NCBI GenBank assembly: GCA_964598225.1
Contig: CAZRBG010000017.1
Span: 1-64,000 of the forward strand
DNA length: 64,000 bases
Source of the DNA: SG8-4 sp964598225
Lineage (GTDB): Bacteria; Planctomycetota; Phycisphaerae; Sedimentisphaerales; Anaerobacaceae
Direction of reading: 5' to 3'
Both the position numbers and the translations under genes were made by a program. The stretch's first letter is position 1, and each line of letters starts with the position of its first letter. Shown one piece after another: positions 54,501-62,164 of the stretch. A model generated the notes under the pieces. That model worked only from the letters and a program-made list of their open reading frames with translations, ran no database searches and had not been told where the DNA came from.

Positions 54501-54887
54501 AACTGGCATCAACTTTCGAAACTGCCCACCGACAAGCTCACCGCGCTGGACTACAATTGGCTCCACGAGGAGCCGGACGTAATGGCAAAAGCAATGGTCC
54601 TGGCAAACGACAAGTTATTCATCGCCGGCCCGCGCGACGTGGCGGACGAAAAGGATCTCTGGGGCCGGTCCAACGAAAAGGTGTACCAACAGAAGATGAC
54701 GGCACAGGCGGCATGGTTCAAAGGCACGCATGGCGGCTACATGCAGGTCTTCAGCAAAAAGAGCGGCGAAAAACTCACCGAGAAGAAACTCGCCTGCCTC
54801 CCCGCATTCGACGGAATGATAGCCGCAAACGGAAAACTGTACATGACAACCAAATGTGGCTCATTAATCTGCTATGGAGGAAAGTAG
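51555..54887 (+). CDS. secreted methyltransferase-like / PQQ beta-propeller fusion protein
   Basis: A 1110-aa exported protein (signal about 1-22). Residues ~25-155 resemble a degraded SAM-methyltransferase Rossmann fold (GGFVVCVGCENGRQYESLG, GLFDGKQLPYVDSLVNLLI, ERVLVPGGLALV). The rest is a large PQQ-type propeller with many blade motifs (YIAPGTGEKLLCLDAATGKTV, LYLSAVDEHTIHALDAASGRKIW, IFGCADGCVYALNAADGQLAWKF). It carries a CACxCY region at about 577-580 without a heme-binding CxxCH. Two palindromic elements are inserted in frame (51953-52004 and 53847-53873). The function of this family is unknown. Confidence 0.8.
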   Translation: MNRSFFILVLILSLMTCTWTAAEDLADAAGVKGGFVVCVGCENGRQYESLGAKEGFVVQGLYDDPKALATVREQIRAAGTYGKVSVGLFDGKQLPYVDSLVNLLIICDDGDLPADEIERVLVPGGLALVKDSRVGLAPPLEALGGASPTLQRDGWKVFRKPCPDEIDEWSHFLHDSQGTSVSDDLVAGHPKGLRWTGGPFWARSHEHTSSMQAMVSAGGRVFYVMDEGPTESIQLPPEFYLTARDAFNGAVLWKKPLDNWFNGLYPLKSGPSWLPRRLVAVSNRVYIAPGTGEKLLCLDAATGKTVRTYPDTTGTFELIVSNGVVFAAVDPDTKPVDYNQQHPNCWRERDRASKLWGWTRENGTRILKAMNAETGDLLWEKKVPVAPITLAADGRMVCFYDGAAVIALDRKTGDEIWNAKVSPAKLIRTGYGGPRLVIHRDRVLFSPMKEIYAISAKTGDILWTVKNKPRSGHYSLEDFYVIDETVWALQRRNNGAFTTYALADGKQLSEHVNPIKSFYIHQRCYPGRTTRKFQLPPIMGTEIYDMEKDKWYNNHWVRGGCVYGMMPANGMVYAPPHACACYYQSKLNGFNAISPQAQSANAPPAEKRLLKGPAYGKQVSKARYAASEWPTFRQNNKRTGYVRTDVAADVEQLWKTDFGTEISQPTVADGKLYLSAVDEHTIHALDAASGRKIWHFVANGRVNSSPTIYKGLAIFGCADGCVYALNAADGQLAWKFQAAPNARRLMAYNQPESVWPLAGSTLIQACPESAEREGKLYCVAGRSMFLDGGLRMLILDPETGELISENVMDRRIPGSDKQLDDVMMGKHMPVAMPDILSSDGQYVYMKSQTFTMDGKRVRVKPQRPDTQYDREVHLFSPISLLDDAWHQRTYWIYGRAAGEGWAEFQFPPKRVPCGRVMCIDEQNAYSYGRDPELLCNTSVSEYRLFSARKEPKRKVGQPRLEGSRWPKARYSPTDNPLASNSVNWHQLSKLPTDKLTALDYNWLHEEPDVMAKAMVLANDKLFIAGPRDVADEKDLWGRSNEKVYQQKMTAQAAWFKGTHGGYMQVFSKKSGEKLTEKKLACLPAFDGMIAANGKLYMTTKCGSLICYGGK
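51953..52004. repeat. palindromic element family B inside the PQQ gene
   Basis: GTGGGGCTTGCCCCACC (51953-51969) and GGTGGGGCAAGCCCCACC (51987-52004) form two adjacent palindromes that also pair with each other. They encode VGLAPPLEALGGASPT in frame. The same motif is intergenic at 39218-39242. Confidence 0.7.
53847..53873. repeat. palindromic element family A inside the PQQ gene
   Basis: CCTGCCCTGAGTCTGCCGAA then CGGGAAG, encoding ACPESAER in frame, compared with ACPELRRG in the RHS copy. Confidence 0.65.
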
Positions 54888-54925
54888 CAAGGGTAATGAA
54901 TAATTAATCGGCGGGGTGCGACCTG

Positions 54926-54970
54926 CCCCTTCGGCAGGCTCAGCGCAAGCTCTGAGCGAAGTCGAACGGG
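54926..54970. repeat. palindromic element family A, intergenic copy
   Basis: CCCCTTCGGCAGGCTCAGCG then CAAGCTCTGAGCGAAGTCGA and ACGGG. The CCCTTCGGC-type and GCGAAGTCGAACGGG ends show the full palindromic form of the element, which is only partly present in coding copies. Confidence 0.7.
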
Positions 54971-55103
54971 TTGCCCTACCATTGTTGATCGGGGAAAGGG
55001 TTGCTGCACAACACGCTGGTCCGGGACCGGACGTTGTGTCGCGCGATGTTTATTCGCTGTCGTAGTGGCCCTTATCGATGGACCAGGTAGGAAGGAACAC
55101 ACG

Positions 55104-56711
55104 ATGAAATATTACCAAGCGCTGCTTGTGTCTCTCTTGACGATCTGCCTGATTGGAGTTAGCAGCGGGATTACCAGAATTGAAAGCCCCAACGGCCGAG
55201 AGCGAATCCCTGCCGGAGCAAAGTGGCCTATCACCTGGCGATGCGACAGTGACACCGAGCGAGTATCGATTGAATTCTCGTTTACCGGCGGGGTCTTTTG
55301 GGAACTCATTGCGCCTAAGGTTGGCTGCAAGCAACGCCGGGGAAGCTACCTATGGACGGTTCCGAATCTGTCGTCGCCGGCGTGTCTTATCCGCATTGTG
55401 GACCTGGACGACGCAAGCAACTCGGACCGTAGCGACGGAGTCTTTACAATCTTTCCCTGTACGCTTCGCATGGATTTCGATAATGACTGCATAATCACTT
55501 TTGCGGATTTTGCCGCTCTGGCCAATGAATGGCTGCAATGCGGAGACCCGTACGATCCGGTCTGCCTTGACAACCGCCGGCCGCAAATCACCTCGAGTCC
55601 GGCACTGCAGGCAACGGCGGACCAGGTTTACACATATCGCGTAAAGGCGACCGACCCCGACGGCGACATAGTCAAGTACGACTTGCTGCGTGCTCCGGCG
55701 GGCATGACCATCAATTCGGCTTCCGGCTCTATCATGTGGCAACCCGCGGGTAATCAAAGCGGCACAGAGCCGGTCATTATCCAGGTCCGAGACGATTCAG
55801 GAGCGGCCGATATTCAGGCGTTCGAACTCGATGTGCCGTCCCTGCCGCCCGCGGCCGAAGCGATTTTTACGGGCGCGCCGGTCGATGGATACCCGAACCT
55901 TTTCGAGCGGCGATTGGTCGTCTATACCAATGCAATGCGCATGGCCCCGCAGGAATACCGCGACGAGTACATGGCCGACTTTACCCCGGACCCGAGCTCC
56001 ATTCTGCAAAACCCGGACCCCGTCGAGCCGGTGTATTACCAGCCGCTGCTCAACCACGCCGCGCGCTTTCACGCCGAAGACATGGCCGAGAACGGCTGCT
56101 TTCAGCACGACGACTGCGACGGCACGGCATGGGACGAGAGGATAGGAAGCTTCTATCCCCAGGCTCGCCGGATAGGTGAGAATATCTCCTTCGGCTACCG
56201 GTCGGCAAAAGCGGCGATAGATGCCTGGCTGTGTGATGAGACGGGAGGAAGATGCGCCGCAGATGGGACTCCCGCGGCGGGCCACCGAACGAATATGGCC
56301 AGCGATGCCTTCAGGCAATTCGGCACAGGCTGGGCCGTCGAAGAAACGGGCAACCGGAGCCGGTTCTGGGTGCAGGACTTCGCTTCGAATGAGCCGGACG
56401 AGCTGCCGCCCATCGTCGCCGGCTGCCACGACTTCCTGGTCTCAGGCAGAACCTCGTTTCTGCTAAACTACCGCGACACCGGCAACCGCCCGCCCGCATC
56501 AGCGCAGGTCGTCGTCGATGGCGCAACCCACGACATGAACCTCGACCTCGGCGAACCGGCCGCCGGTACGTACCGCGTAGACATAGATAGACCCAATAGA
56601 TGCAGAGAGTACTACTTCCTGGCCACCACCGCCGCCGGCGAACTCTGGCGCCACCCCGGCCCCGGCGCCTTCCTGACCGACGGCGAAGCCCCCTGCGAAA
56701 ACTATCATTAA
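55104..56711 (+). CDS. secreted CAP-domain protein with dockerin-like segment
   Basis: A 535-aa exported protein; start at the ATG at 55104 (AAGGAA upstream). Order: signal (about 1-21); a Kre9/KNH-like sandwich (22-118, ITRIESPNGRERIPAGAKWPITW); a dockerin-like Ca-binding segment (124-150, DFDNDCIITFADFAALANEWL); a cadherin-like putative-Ig domain (158-245); and a CAP/SCP domain (about 265-430) with H323 (RFHAEDM), H335, E359 (GENIS) and H394 (GHRTNM) at the CAP tetrad positions. A final sandwich domain follows. CAP proteins may be proteases or lipid binders; the role here is unknown. Confidence 0.85.
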   Translation: MKYYQALLVSLLTICLIGVSSGITRIESPNGRERIPAGAKWPITWRCDSDTERVSIEFSFTGGVFWELIAPKVGCKQRRGSYLWTVPNLSSPACLIRIVDLDDASNSDRSDGVFTIFPCTLRMDFDNDCIITFADFAALANEWLQCGDPYDPVCLDNRRPQITSSPALQATADQVYTYRVKATDPDGDIVKYDLLRAPAGMTINSASGSIMWQPAGNQSGTEPVIIQVRDDSGAADIQAFELDVPSLPPAAEAIFTGAPVDGYPNLFERRLVVYTNAMRMAPQEYRDEYMADFTPDPSSILQNPDPVEPVYYQPLLNHAARFHAEDMAENGCFQHDDCDGTAWDERIGSFYPQARRIGENISFGYRSAKAAIDAWLCDETGGRCAADGTPAAGHRTNMASDAFRQFGTGWAVEETGNRSRFWVQDFASNEPDELPPIVAGCHDFLVSGRTSFLLNYRDTGNRPPASAQVVVDGATHDMNLDLGEPAAGTYRVDIDRPNRCREYYFLATTAAGELWRHPGPGAFLTDGEAPCENYH

Positions 56712-56816
56712 TCGCGGGCGGCCGGATGATTCCACAGACCTTGTGTCCCCGCAAATCTCGACAGAAACCGCCGATGGATCCTTGTCATGACTATTCAAAT
56801 AGAATACGGTTAAGCC

Positions 56817-58388
56817 ATGGCTAATGAAGAAGTATCTATCAAAACCAGTATAGTAAATTATTTTAAGATGAAGTGTTGCCGTGTATTTCTTGCTTCGTTA
56901 TTGGCATACTGTCCGATCGGACCGGCGGCCTCGGCTCAGGAGAAAAAGGACCTCGGCATGCAATTGGCTGAAAATCCGCCGATGCAGACAATCTCTAAAA
57001 CTCCTCCGGCGCCGGCTGCCATTACGGACAAATTCGAGATTCGCAGGGGCTTCCGACTGATCGAGACACTGGATGAATTTCGGGCCGTTATTAAGAAGAA
57101 TAATCAGAAAATCCGAATGAAGCCGGGTATCTATCGTGCCGAGAAAGCCGATCCGCCAATGTTGGCGCCCATCCCTCGAACGAAACCGGACAGGGACGGC
57201 AAAATACCGAAAAACAACCAACAGCATATTTTCGCCGTCAACGGCTCGAACAACTACTTCGACCTGCGCGGAGTCGTGTTCGAGACTCCGGTGTCGGCCC
57301 AGAGCAAGTTATCCGGCCGGGCACACGTCTCCGATACATGGCATATCAACGGAACCGACAACACCTTTGAGGGCGGGTATTTTCGAAATATTCTGGACAG
57401 GCCCTATCCTCAATATAACGTCACCGAAAACGAGTTCGAAATCTGCAACGACAATAACACATTTCTCAACTGCACTTTTGTCATCAGGGGCTCGATTCCC
57501 TACGGATATTCCGATTACTACGGCAAAGGCGGCCCTAACTTCGGACGACTCAACAAGCACTCCTTCATGTCGATCTACCGCGCCAATAATACCAAACTCA
57601 TTGCCTGCAAGGTCTACATGCGGTCGTTCGGGCACTGTGTCCATTTCCACCGGGCCGATGGCGTACTTATCAAAGGGTGCTTTTTCACAGGCACGCTGCG
57701 CCCGACCAACGACATTTACGAAGAGAAAGTCGGCAGAGCCAAAGAATACGACTTCAACATTATGTACCGTGGCAAGCGGCCCATCCCCCGCGACCGGATG
57801 ATTCCGCTGACGGAAGACGGAGTACGCTCATACGGCGGAGACAAGGACATCACCGTTATCGACACCACGGTCGAGCGGCTGCGTGGTTGCTTCCAACTGT
57901 TGTGCGATGGGGATGTGACTCTGGAGAACGTAACAGTGCTCGAGGCCGGTGATTTCAGCTACGATCTCAGTTCCGGCGACAAGGGCAAAGTCATGATGAG
58001 AAATTGCCGGGGTGATATCGCATATAATCCCCTGTTCAACCTAACGCGAGGCGATATCCCGAAGGACGGCTTTTACGAGATTACGATTCTCAGCCCCGCC
58101 GAAAACGTCAAAGCCACTGCACGAACAAGTCTTGGAACCATCTGCGGCGAGAACTGCAAGTTTATATTTCACGACGGCACAACCAGGCCAATTCCGAGCC
58201 AGTTCAATTACCTTAAGTGCGGCGGCAAGAAAGGCATGGTCAACTCCACAGTAACCAATTACACAACGGCAAGATTAATCCTGAACGAACGTGTGCGAAA
58301 CTGCGTGATCAAATCAGTTGGACCTGTAGAGGACCACGGCAAACAGAATTCAATCATCAAAATCAAGCCTAAAACAAACATCGACTAG
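56817..58388 (+). CDS. secreted right-handed beta-helix protein
   Basis: A 523-aa exported protein. The signal segment begins at an internal Met (residue 18, KCCRVFLASLLAYCPIGPAASA), so 56868 is an alternative start. FRAVIKKNNQKIRMKPGIYR is a common opening of beta-helix proteins, and coils such as NNYFDLRGVVFETP, NTFLNCTFVIRG, GVLIKGCFFTGT, VTLENVTVLEAGD and KVMMRNCRGD span about 140-400. A polysaccharide lyase or hydrolase is possible; no catalytic residues are assigned. Confidence 0.75.
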   Translation: MANEEVSIKTSIVNYFKMKCCRVFLASLLAYCPIGPAASAQEKKDLGMQLAENPPMQTISKTPPAPAAITDKFEIRRGFRLIETLDEFRAVIKKNNQKIRMKPGIYRAEKADPPMLAPIPRTKPDRDGKIPKNNQQHIFAVNGSNNYFDLRGVVFETPVSAQSKLSGRAHVSDTWHINGTDNTFEGGYFRNILDRPYPQYNVTENEFEICNDNNTFLNCTFVIRGSIPYGYSDYYGKGGPNFGRLNKHSFMSIYRANNTKLIACKVYMRSFGHCVHFHRADGVLIKGCFFTGTLRPTNDIYEEKVGRAKEYDFNIMYRGKRPIPRDRMIPLTEDGVRSYGGDKDITVIDTTVERLRGCFQLLCDGDVTLENVTVLEAGDFSYDLSSGDKGKVMMRNCRGDIAYNPLFNLTRGDIPKDGFYEITILSPAENVKATARTSLGTICGENCKFIFHDGTTRPIPSQFNYLKCGGKKGMVNSTVTNYTTARLILNERVRNCVIKSVGPVEDHGKQNSIIKIKPKTNID

Positions 58389-58544
58389 AAACAAGTCATT
58401 TGGACTTATTTGAGAAAAACCAAACCGCCCGACTCCGAAGGCTGCAAGTTGCTCTTGACGTGGTGCGGTCTTTTGTGGAGAATTTAGGGGATATGGACAA
58501 TGTTTGGAATGGAGATCGAGAATCTGCTTGAAAGGTGGTGTCTG

Positions 58545-60515
58545 ATGTTTAGGAAAATCCTCTGTGTAAGCGTTTTGTTCAGCGTTCAGCTTACTTGGGC
58601 TCAAAAGCTTGCCCCGAGCTTGTCGAGCGGGAGCGATTATTTCAGCGCCTCATACGGCGAGCTGTTGCCCGAATCGAGCGAGCGGGTCGGCCTGTGGTGG
58701 TGCTCGTCCGGGTGGAAGATCAGCCGGGACAGGCCGCTGCCGGAGTCCGCCTCCGGCGGACGGGCGGTCGAGATACGCACCGCTCGCAACGAGGCCGAGG
58801 CGGCACAGTTGGTGATTCGGCCAACGGTTGCATTGGAAGGTTTGACCGCTTATTCCGGAACGCTCAAGGGTCCCGACGGCGCGAAGATAGCCGTCGGGAA
58901 TATCGATGTGCTCGAGGTCAGGTACGTCAACGTCGAGCTTCCGACCGACAAGAGTTCTGTCGCCGGGCCCTGGCCCGATCCGCTGCCGCCGATCAGAGAC
59001 GGCATAGACCTGGAGGCGAACAAAAATCAGCCGCTCTGGATTCGCGTCAAGGCGCCCCGCGACATCCCGGCGGGAATCTATACGGGGCGGATATACCTCC
59101 ACGCGCGGAATTACCGTGCCGACGTGGCGCTGCGCGTCGAGGTCTACGATTTCGATATGCCCGACAAGATGACCTGCACGACTGCGTTCGGATTTTCGCC
59201 TCGCAACGTGTTCAAGTACCATAAGCTGACCACCAAGGCACAGTCCTCGGGACTCCTGTCGGAGAAGCGCCGGGTGCTCGATCTGTACTGGGCCAATCTC
59301 GGCGCTCATCATATATCGCCGTACGATCCTGCGCCGCTGGACGATCTGAAGGTGACCTGGCCCGAAATCACTCGTGGCGAGGGCGTCTCGCCCTTGTCTC
59401 GGTCCGACCGAGGCCGGGACGGCCTCGGGACACAAGGGCGAGACGCCCTCGCTACGGACACCGACACGATCAAACCGTGGGAGATCGTGCCGAAGTTCGA
59501 CTGGACGGCGTGGGACGCGGCTATGGCGCGTGGGATCGATCATTACAACTTCAACTCCTTCCGCCTGAGAATACCCGGCATGGGAGGCGGGACTTTCCAC
59601 TCGCGGCGAGAACCCGAGCTGCTGGGCTTCAGTGAAGATACGCCGGAGTATAAGGCAGCGTTCACCACCTACTGCCGTGCGATGCAGGAGCATCTGCGCG
59701 AAAAGGGGTGGCTCGATGAGGCCTTCGTCTACTGGTTCGACGAGCCGGCGCCGAAGGACTACGACTTTGTCATGAACGGCTTTAAGAAGCTCAAAGACGC
59801 CGCTCCGGATATCACCCGAATGTTGACCGAGCAGGTCGAGCCCGAGCTTATCGGCGGGCCGGATATATGGTGCTCGGTCTCGAACCGGTTCGACGAAGAA
59901 GCGGCCAGGGAGCGACGCGAGCACGGCGAGAAATTCTGGTGGTACGTCTGCACGGGTCCCAAGGCACCGTACTGCACTCTGTTCATCGATCATCCGGCCA
60001 CTGAGCTGCGCGTATGGCTGTGGCAGACGTGGCAGCGAAAGATCGACGGGATACTCGTCTGGCAGAGCAACTACTGGACGAGCCCCACGGCTTATCCGGA
60101 TCCCGATCGCCCGCAGAATCCTTACGAAGATCCGATGGGCTGGCGGACCGGCTACAGCACGCCCAAAGGCGCCAAGAGACCCTGGGGCAACGGCGACGGG
60201 CGCTTTATCTATCCGCCGGCAGCCGCGGCCGATGCGCATCCGGCGGAGCCGGTGATCGACGGGCCCGTCGACAGCATCCGCTGGGAGATGCTGCGCGACG
60301 GCATCGAAGACTACGAGTACATGGTCATCCTCGAAACATTGCTGATGCTAAGTGAGGATTTACTCAACGCGGAACAACTGCGGGAGTATACGGCGCTGCT
60401 TGATGTACCCGCTGACGTAACGAGCGACATGACCACCTTCACCAAAGACCCGGCGCCCATCGAGAAACGCCGAGACGAAGTGGCCCGGGCGATTGTCTCA
60501 CTGATGAAACTGTGA
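58545..60515 (+). CDS. secreted DUF4091-type glycoside hydrolase-like protein
   Basis: A 656-aa exported protein; start at the ATG at 58545 (AAAGG upstream), giving a signal peptide (about 1-17). The N-terminal sandwich (RPTVALEGLTAYSGTL, PLWIRVKAPRDIPAGIYTGRIYLHARNY) and the barrel-like part ending LWQTWQRKIDGILVWQSNYWTSP and WEMLRDGIEDYEYMVILETLL are the DUF4091 layout. DEPAPKDYDFV contains the likely acidic active-site residues. Two palindromic elements are present in frame: family A at the signal cleavage region (58605-58635) and a perfect family C inverted repeat (59377-59452). Probable secreted glycosidase. Confidence 0.85.
   Translation: MFRKILCVSVLFSVQLTWAQKLAPSLSSGSDYFSASYGELLPESSERVGLWWCSSGWKISRDRPLPESASGGRAVEIRTARNEAEAAQLVIRPTVALEGLTAYSGTLKGPDGAKIAVGNIDVLEVRYVNVELPTDKSSVAGPWPDPLPPIRDGIDLEANKNQPLWIRVKAPRDIPAGIYTGRIYLHARNYRADVALRVEVYDFDMPDKMTCTTAFGFSPRNVFKYHKLTTKAQSSGLLSEKRRVLDLYWANLGAHHISPYDPAPLDDLKVTWPEITRGEGVSPLSRSDRGRDGLGTQGRDALATDTDTIKPWEIVPKFDWTAWDAAMARGIDHYNFNSFRLRIPGMGGGTFHSRREPELLGFSEDTPEYKAAFTTYCRAMQEHLREKGWLDEAFVYWFDEPAPKDYDFVMNGFKKLKDAAPDITRMLTEQVEPELIGGPDIWCSVSNRFDEEAARERREHGEKFWWYVCTGPKAPYCTLFIDHPATELRVWLWQTWQRKIDGILVWQSNYWTSPTAYPDPDRPQNPYEDPMGWRTGYSTPKGAKRPWGNGDGRFIYPPAAAADAHPAEPVIDGPVDSIRWEMLRDGIEDYEYMVILETLLMLSEDLLNAEQLREYTALLDVPADVTSDMTTFTKDPAPIEKRRDEVARAIVSLMKL
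58605..58635. repeat. palindromic element family A inside the DUF4091 gene
   Basis: AAGCTTGCCCCGAGCTTGTC then GAGCGGGAGCG, encoding KLAPSLSSGS immediately after the signal peptide. It is the closest coding copy to the family consensus. Confidence 0.7.
59377..59452. repeat. palindromic element family C, perfect 21-bp inverted repeat inside the DUF4091 gene
   Basis: GCGAGGGCGTCTCGCCCTTG+T (59377-59397) and its exact reverse complement (59432-59452) flank a 34-nt centre that is itself symmetric (CCGAGGC / GCCTCGG). It encodes GEGVSPLSRSDRGRDGLGTQ and GRDALA in frame. One arm recurs at 36851-36872. Confidence 0.85.
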
Positions 60516-60561
60516 ACAAAGTCAATCGGGATGAGACTCTCAACCAGCGATATTTACGCCG

Positions 60562-62130
60562 TCATTCCGAGCCATTTGGCCGTTTCATCGCCCAGAACAC
60601 CGCGTTGATCAACAATCGGCGGAAATCCTCGTTCTCGAAGTCGTTCCGGTGGCCGAGTGACGTGTAGAAGATGCGAGACTTGCCGCACTCGTTGGTCCAG
60701 GCGACCGGTTCGGGTTCTTTGTCCGGGATTGAGCCTGTCAGCAGTTGCTTTGTCTCCTTGCCCAGCGGGCGTACCTTGTACAACGAACCCTTGCTCGTAA
60801 ATGGCAGCGCGACACCTTTGAGTATCGGATGCTCTCGCGCTGCGTCGGCGAGCGTGACAGTACAGGTCGGCCCGCCGCCGTGATGGCCGTGATAGTTTCC
60901 TCCGAGAACGGTCGGGTCGAGATCCGGCCACTCGCTGTAGCCTTCCGGCGCGTTGCCGCGGGTGTCGAAGGCATGGCTGGCCGTGCGCAGCCCTATCAGG
61001 GGCCTGCCGCCGTTCAAGTAGTCGCGAAAGCGTTTCATGTCGGCATCCGGCAGGGCCCTGCGCCTCGCGAACAGGACCACCAGGTCAGCATCGCTCACCG
61101 CGTACATATCGGGGATGTAGTTGCGGTCTTGGCCTCGTTTATTGGTGCTGCCCTGCAGGACTTCGCAGCACAGCCCGTATTTCATCTCCAATTCGTGTGC
61201 GAAGGCGGGCAGCGACTCGGCGGCGCCGTATTCGCTCTCTGCCGAGAGAAAGACAACGCGCGGGCGACGATCGTTCTTGAAAATGAATTGCGACTTGCCC
61301 GTTATTGCACTCGATGTCACCGTGGGACAGACGAATTTCTCCACATGCTCGACGACCAGGTCCGTGCCGGTGAAGTGGCTGACAACCGGATCCATTCGGG
61401 AATTGTACATCGTGTCGGTCAGGTCCCGCATCAGCACGACGTTCTTGCCGTACCGCGCCATGTTGCGAAGGCCGAAAGGTCTGCCGAGCACGCACATATT
61501 GGTGTGCACGCCCATGATGATAACGTTGTCGATGCCGCGATGTTCGAGCAGGTTCCATATCTCGACGCCCGAATCGCTGATCGCGTCCTTGTCGTCGATC
61601 TCGATAGTGTCGATTTGCTTACGCCACGGACTGCCCTGCTGACATTTGGGACGGCAGTCGCAGCCGCCGTCAGAGTGATCGATTGGATATCCGGCGGCCT
61701 TCTCCTCAGCATCGATCCATTTACACCATTTGGCAATGTCTTTTGGCAGGTCTCGCGCCTTCGGTGCGCTCCGGGCGACCTCGCGCGCCGGATGGTCCTC
61801 ATAAGAATCCATCGTGCCGCTGGGAGCGTGTATTACCAGCATCCCCATGTCGCGCGCTTTGGACGCGACCTCATTGATTCGCGGTGCAAGCTCGGCGCAG
61901 CGACGGGTCGCCCCCTTGCACCAGTGTTGGTCCCAGACGTCGCAGATGATTATAGCGGTTTCATCGGCAGGCCAGGAAAACTTTTTGCTGACGACTCGGT
62001 ACTCGCCGGCAGCGCCGGCTATTTGTTCCCGGCTGCGTGCGTCGAACTTCAGTTCTTCGGCACGGGCCTGTAGGGAAACAAACGCTAACAGAAACACTAT
62101 ACTCAGCGTTTTGAATCTACCATTGCACAT
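60562..62130 (-). CDS. isochorismatase-like / ThuA-like fusion protein, exported
   Basis: A 522-aa protein; start at the ATG at 62130 with GGAGG 8 nt upstream (a GTG three codons earlier overlaps the SD). Signal about 1-24. Residues ~55-270 are a cysteine hydrolase of the isochorismatase superfamily, with D64 in IICDVWDQHW and the nucleophile C213 in MGVHTNMCVLGRPFGLR. Residues ~290-522 are a ThuA-like (trehalose utilisation) domain with RPRVVFLSAESEY, IGLRTASHAF, GGNYHGHHG and RIFYTSLGHRNDF. The fusion suggests linked steps in amide or sugar metabolism; the substrate is unknown. It shares direction with the SDR gene (25 nt upstream). Confidence 0.85.
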   Translation of the reverse strand: MCNGRFKTLSIVFLLAFVSLQARAEELKFDARSREQIAGAAGEYRVVSKKFSWPADETAIIICDVWDQHWCKGATRRCAELAPRINEVASKARDMGMLVIHAPSGTMDSYEDHPAREVARSAPKARDLPKDIAKWCKWIDAEEKAAGYPIDHSDGGCDCRPKCQQGSPWRKQIDTIEIDDKDAISDSGVEIWNLLEHRGIDNVIIMGVHTNMCVLGRPFGLRNMARYGKNVVLMRDLTDTMYNSRMDPVVSHFTGTDLVVEHVEKFVCPTVTSSAITGKSQFIFKNDRRPRVVFLSAESEYGAAESLPAFAHELEMKYGLCCEVLQGSTNKRGQDRNYIPDMYAVSDADLVVLFARRRALPDADMKRFRDYLNGGRPLIGLRTASHAFDTRGNAPEGYSEWPDLDPTVLGGNYHGHHGGGPTCTVTLADAAREHPILKGVALPFTSKGSLYKVRPLGKETKQLLTGSIPDKEPEPVAWTNECGKSRIFYTSLGHRNDFENEDFRRLLINAVFWAMKRPNGSE

Positions 62131-62164
62131 GTGTGTCACCTCCGAACAGATATCAATTCAACTG

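Noticed and set aside
58650..60239. Long frame (529 codons) opposite the DUF4091 gene
   Set aside because: Antisense shadow; the plus-strand gene has a signal peptide, an SD and family motifs.
60745..62073. Long frame (442 codons) opposite the isochorismatase-ThuA gene
   Set aside because: Antisense shadow of a gene with clear catalytic motifs.
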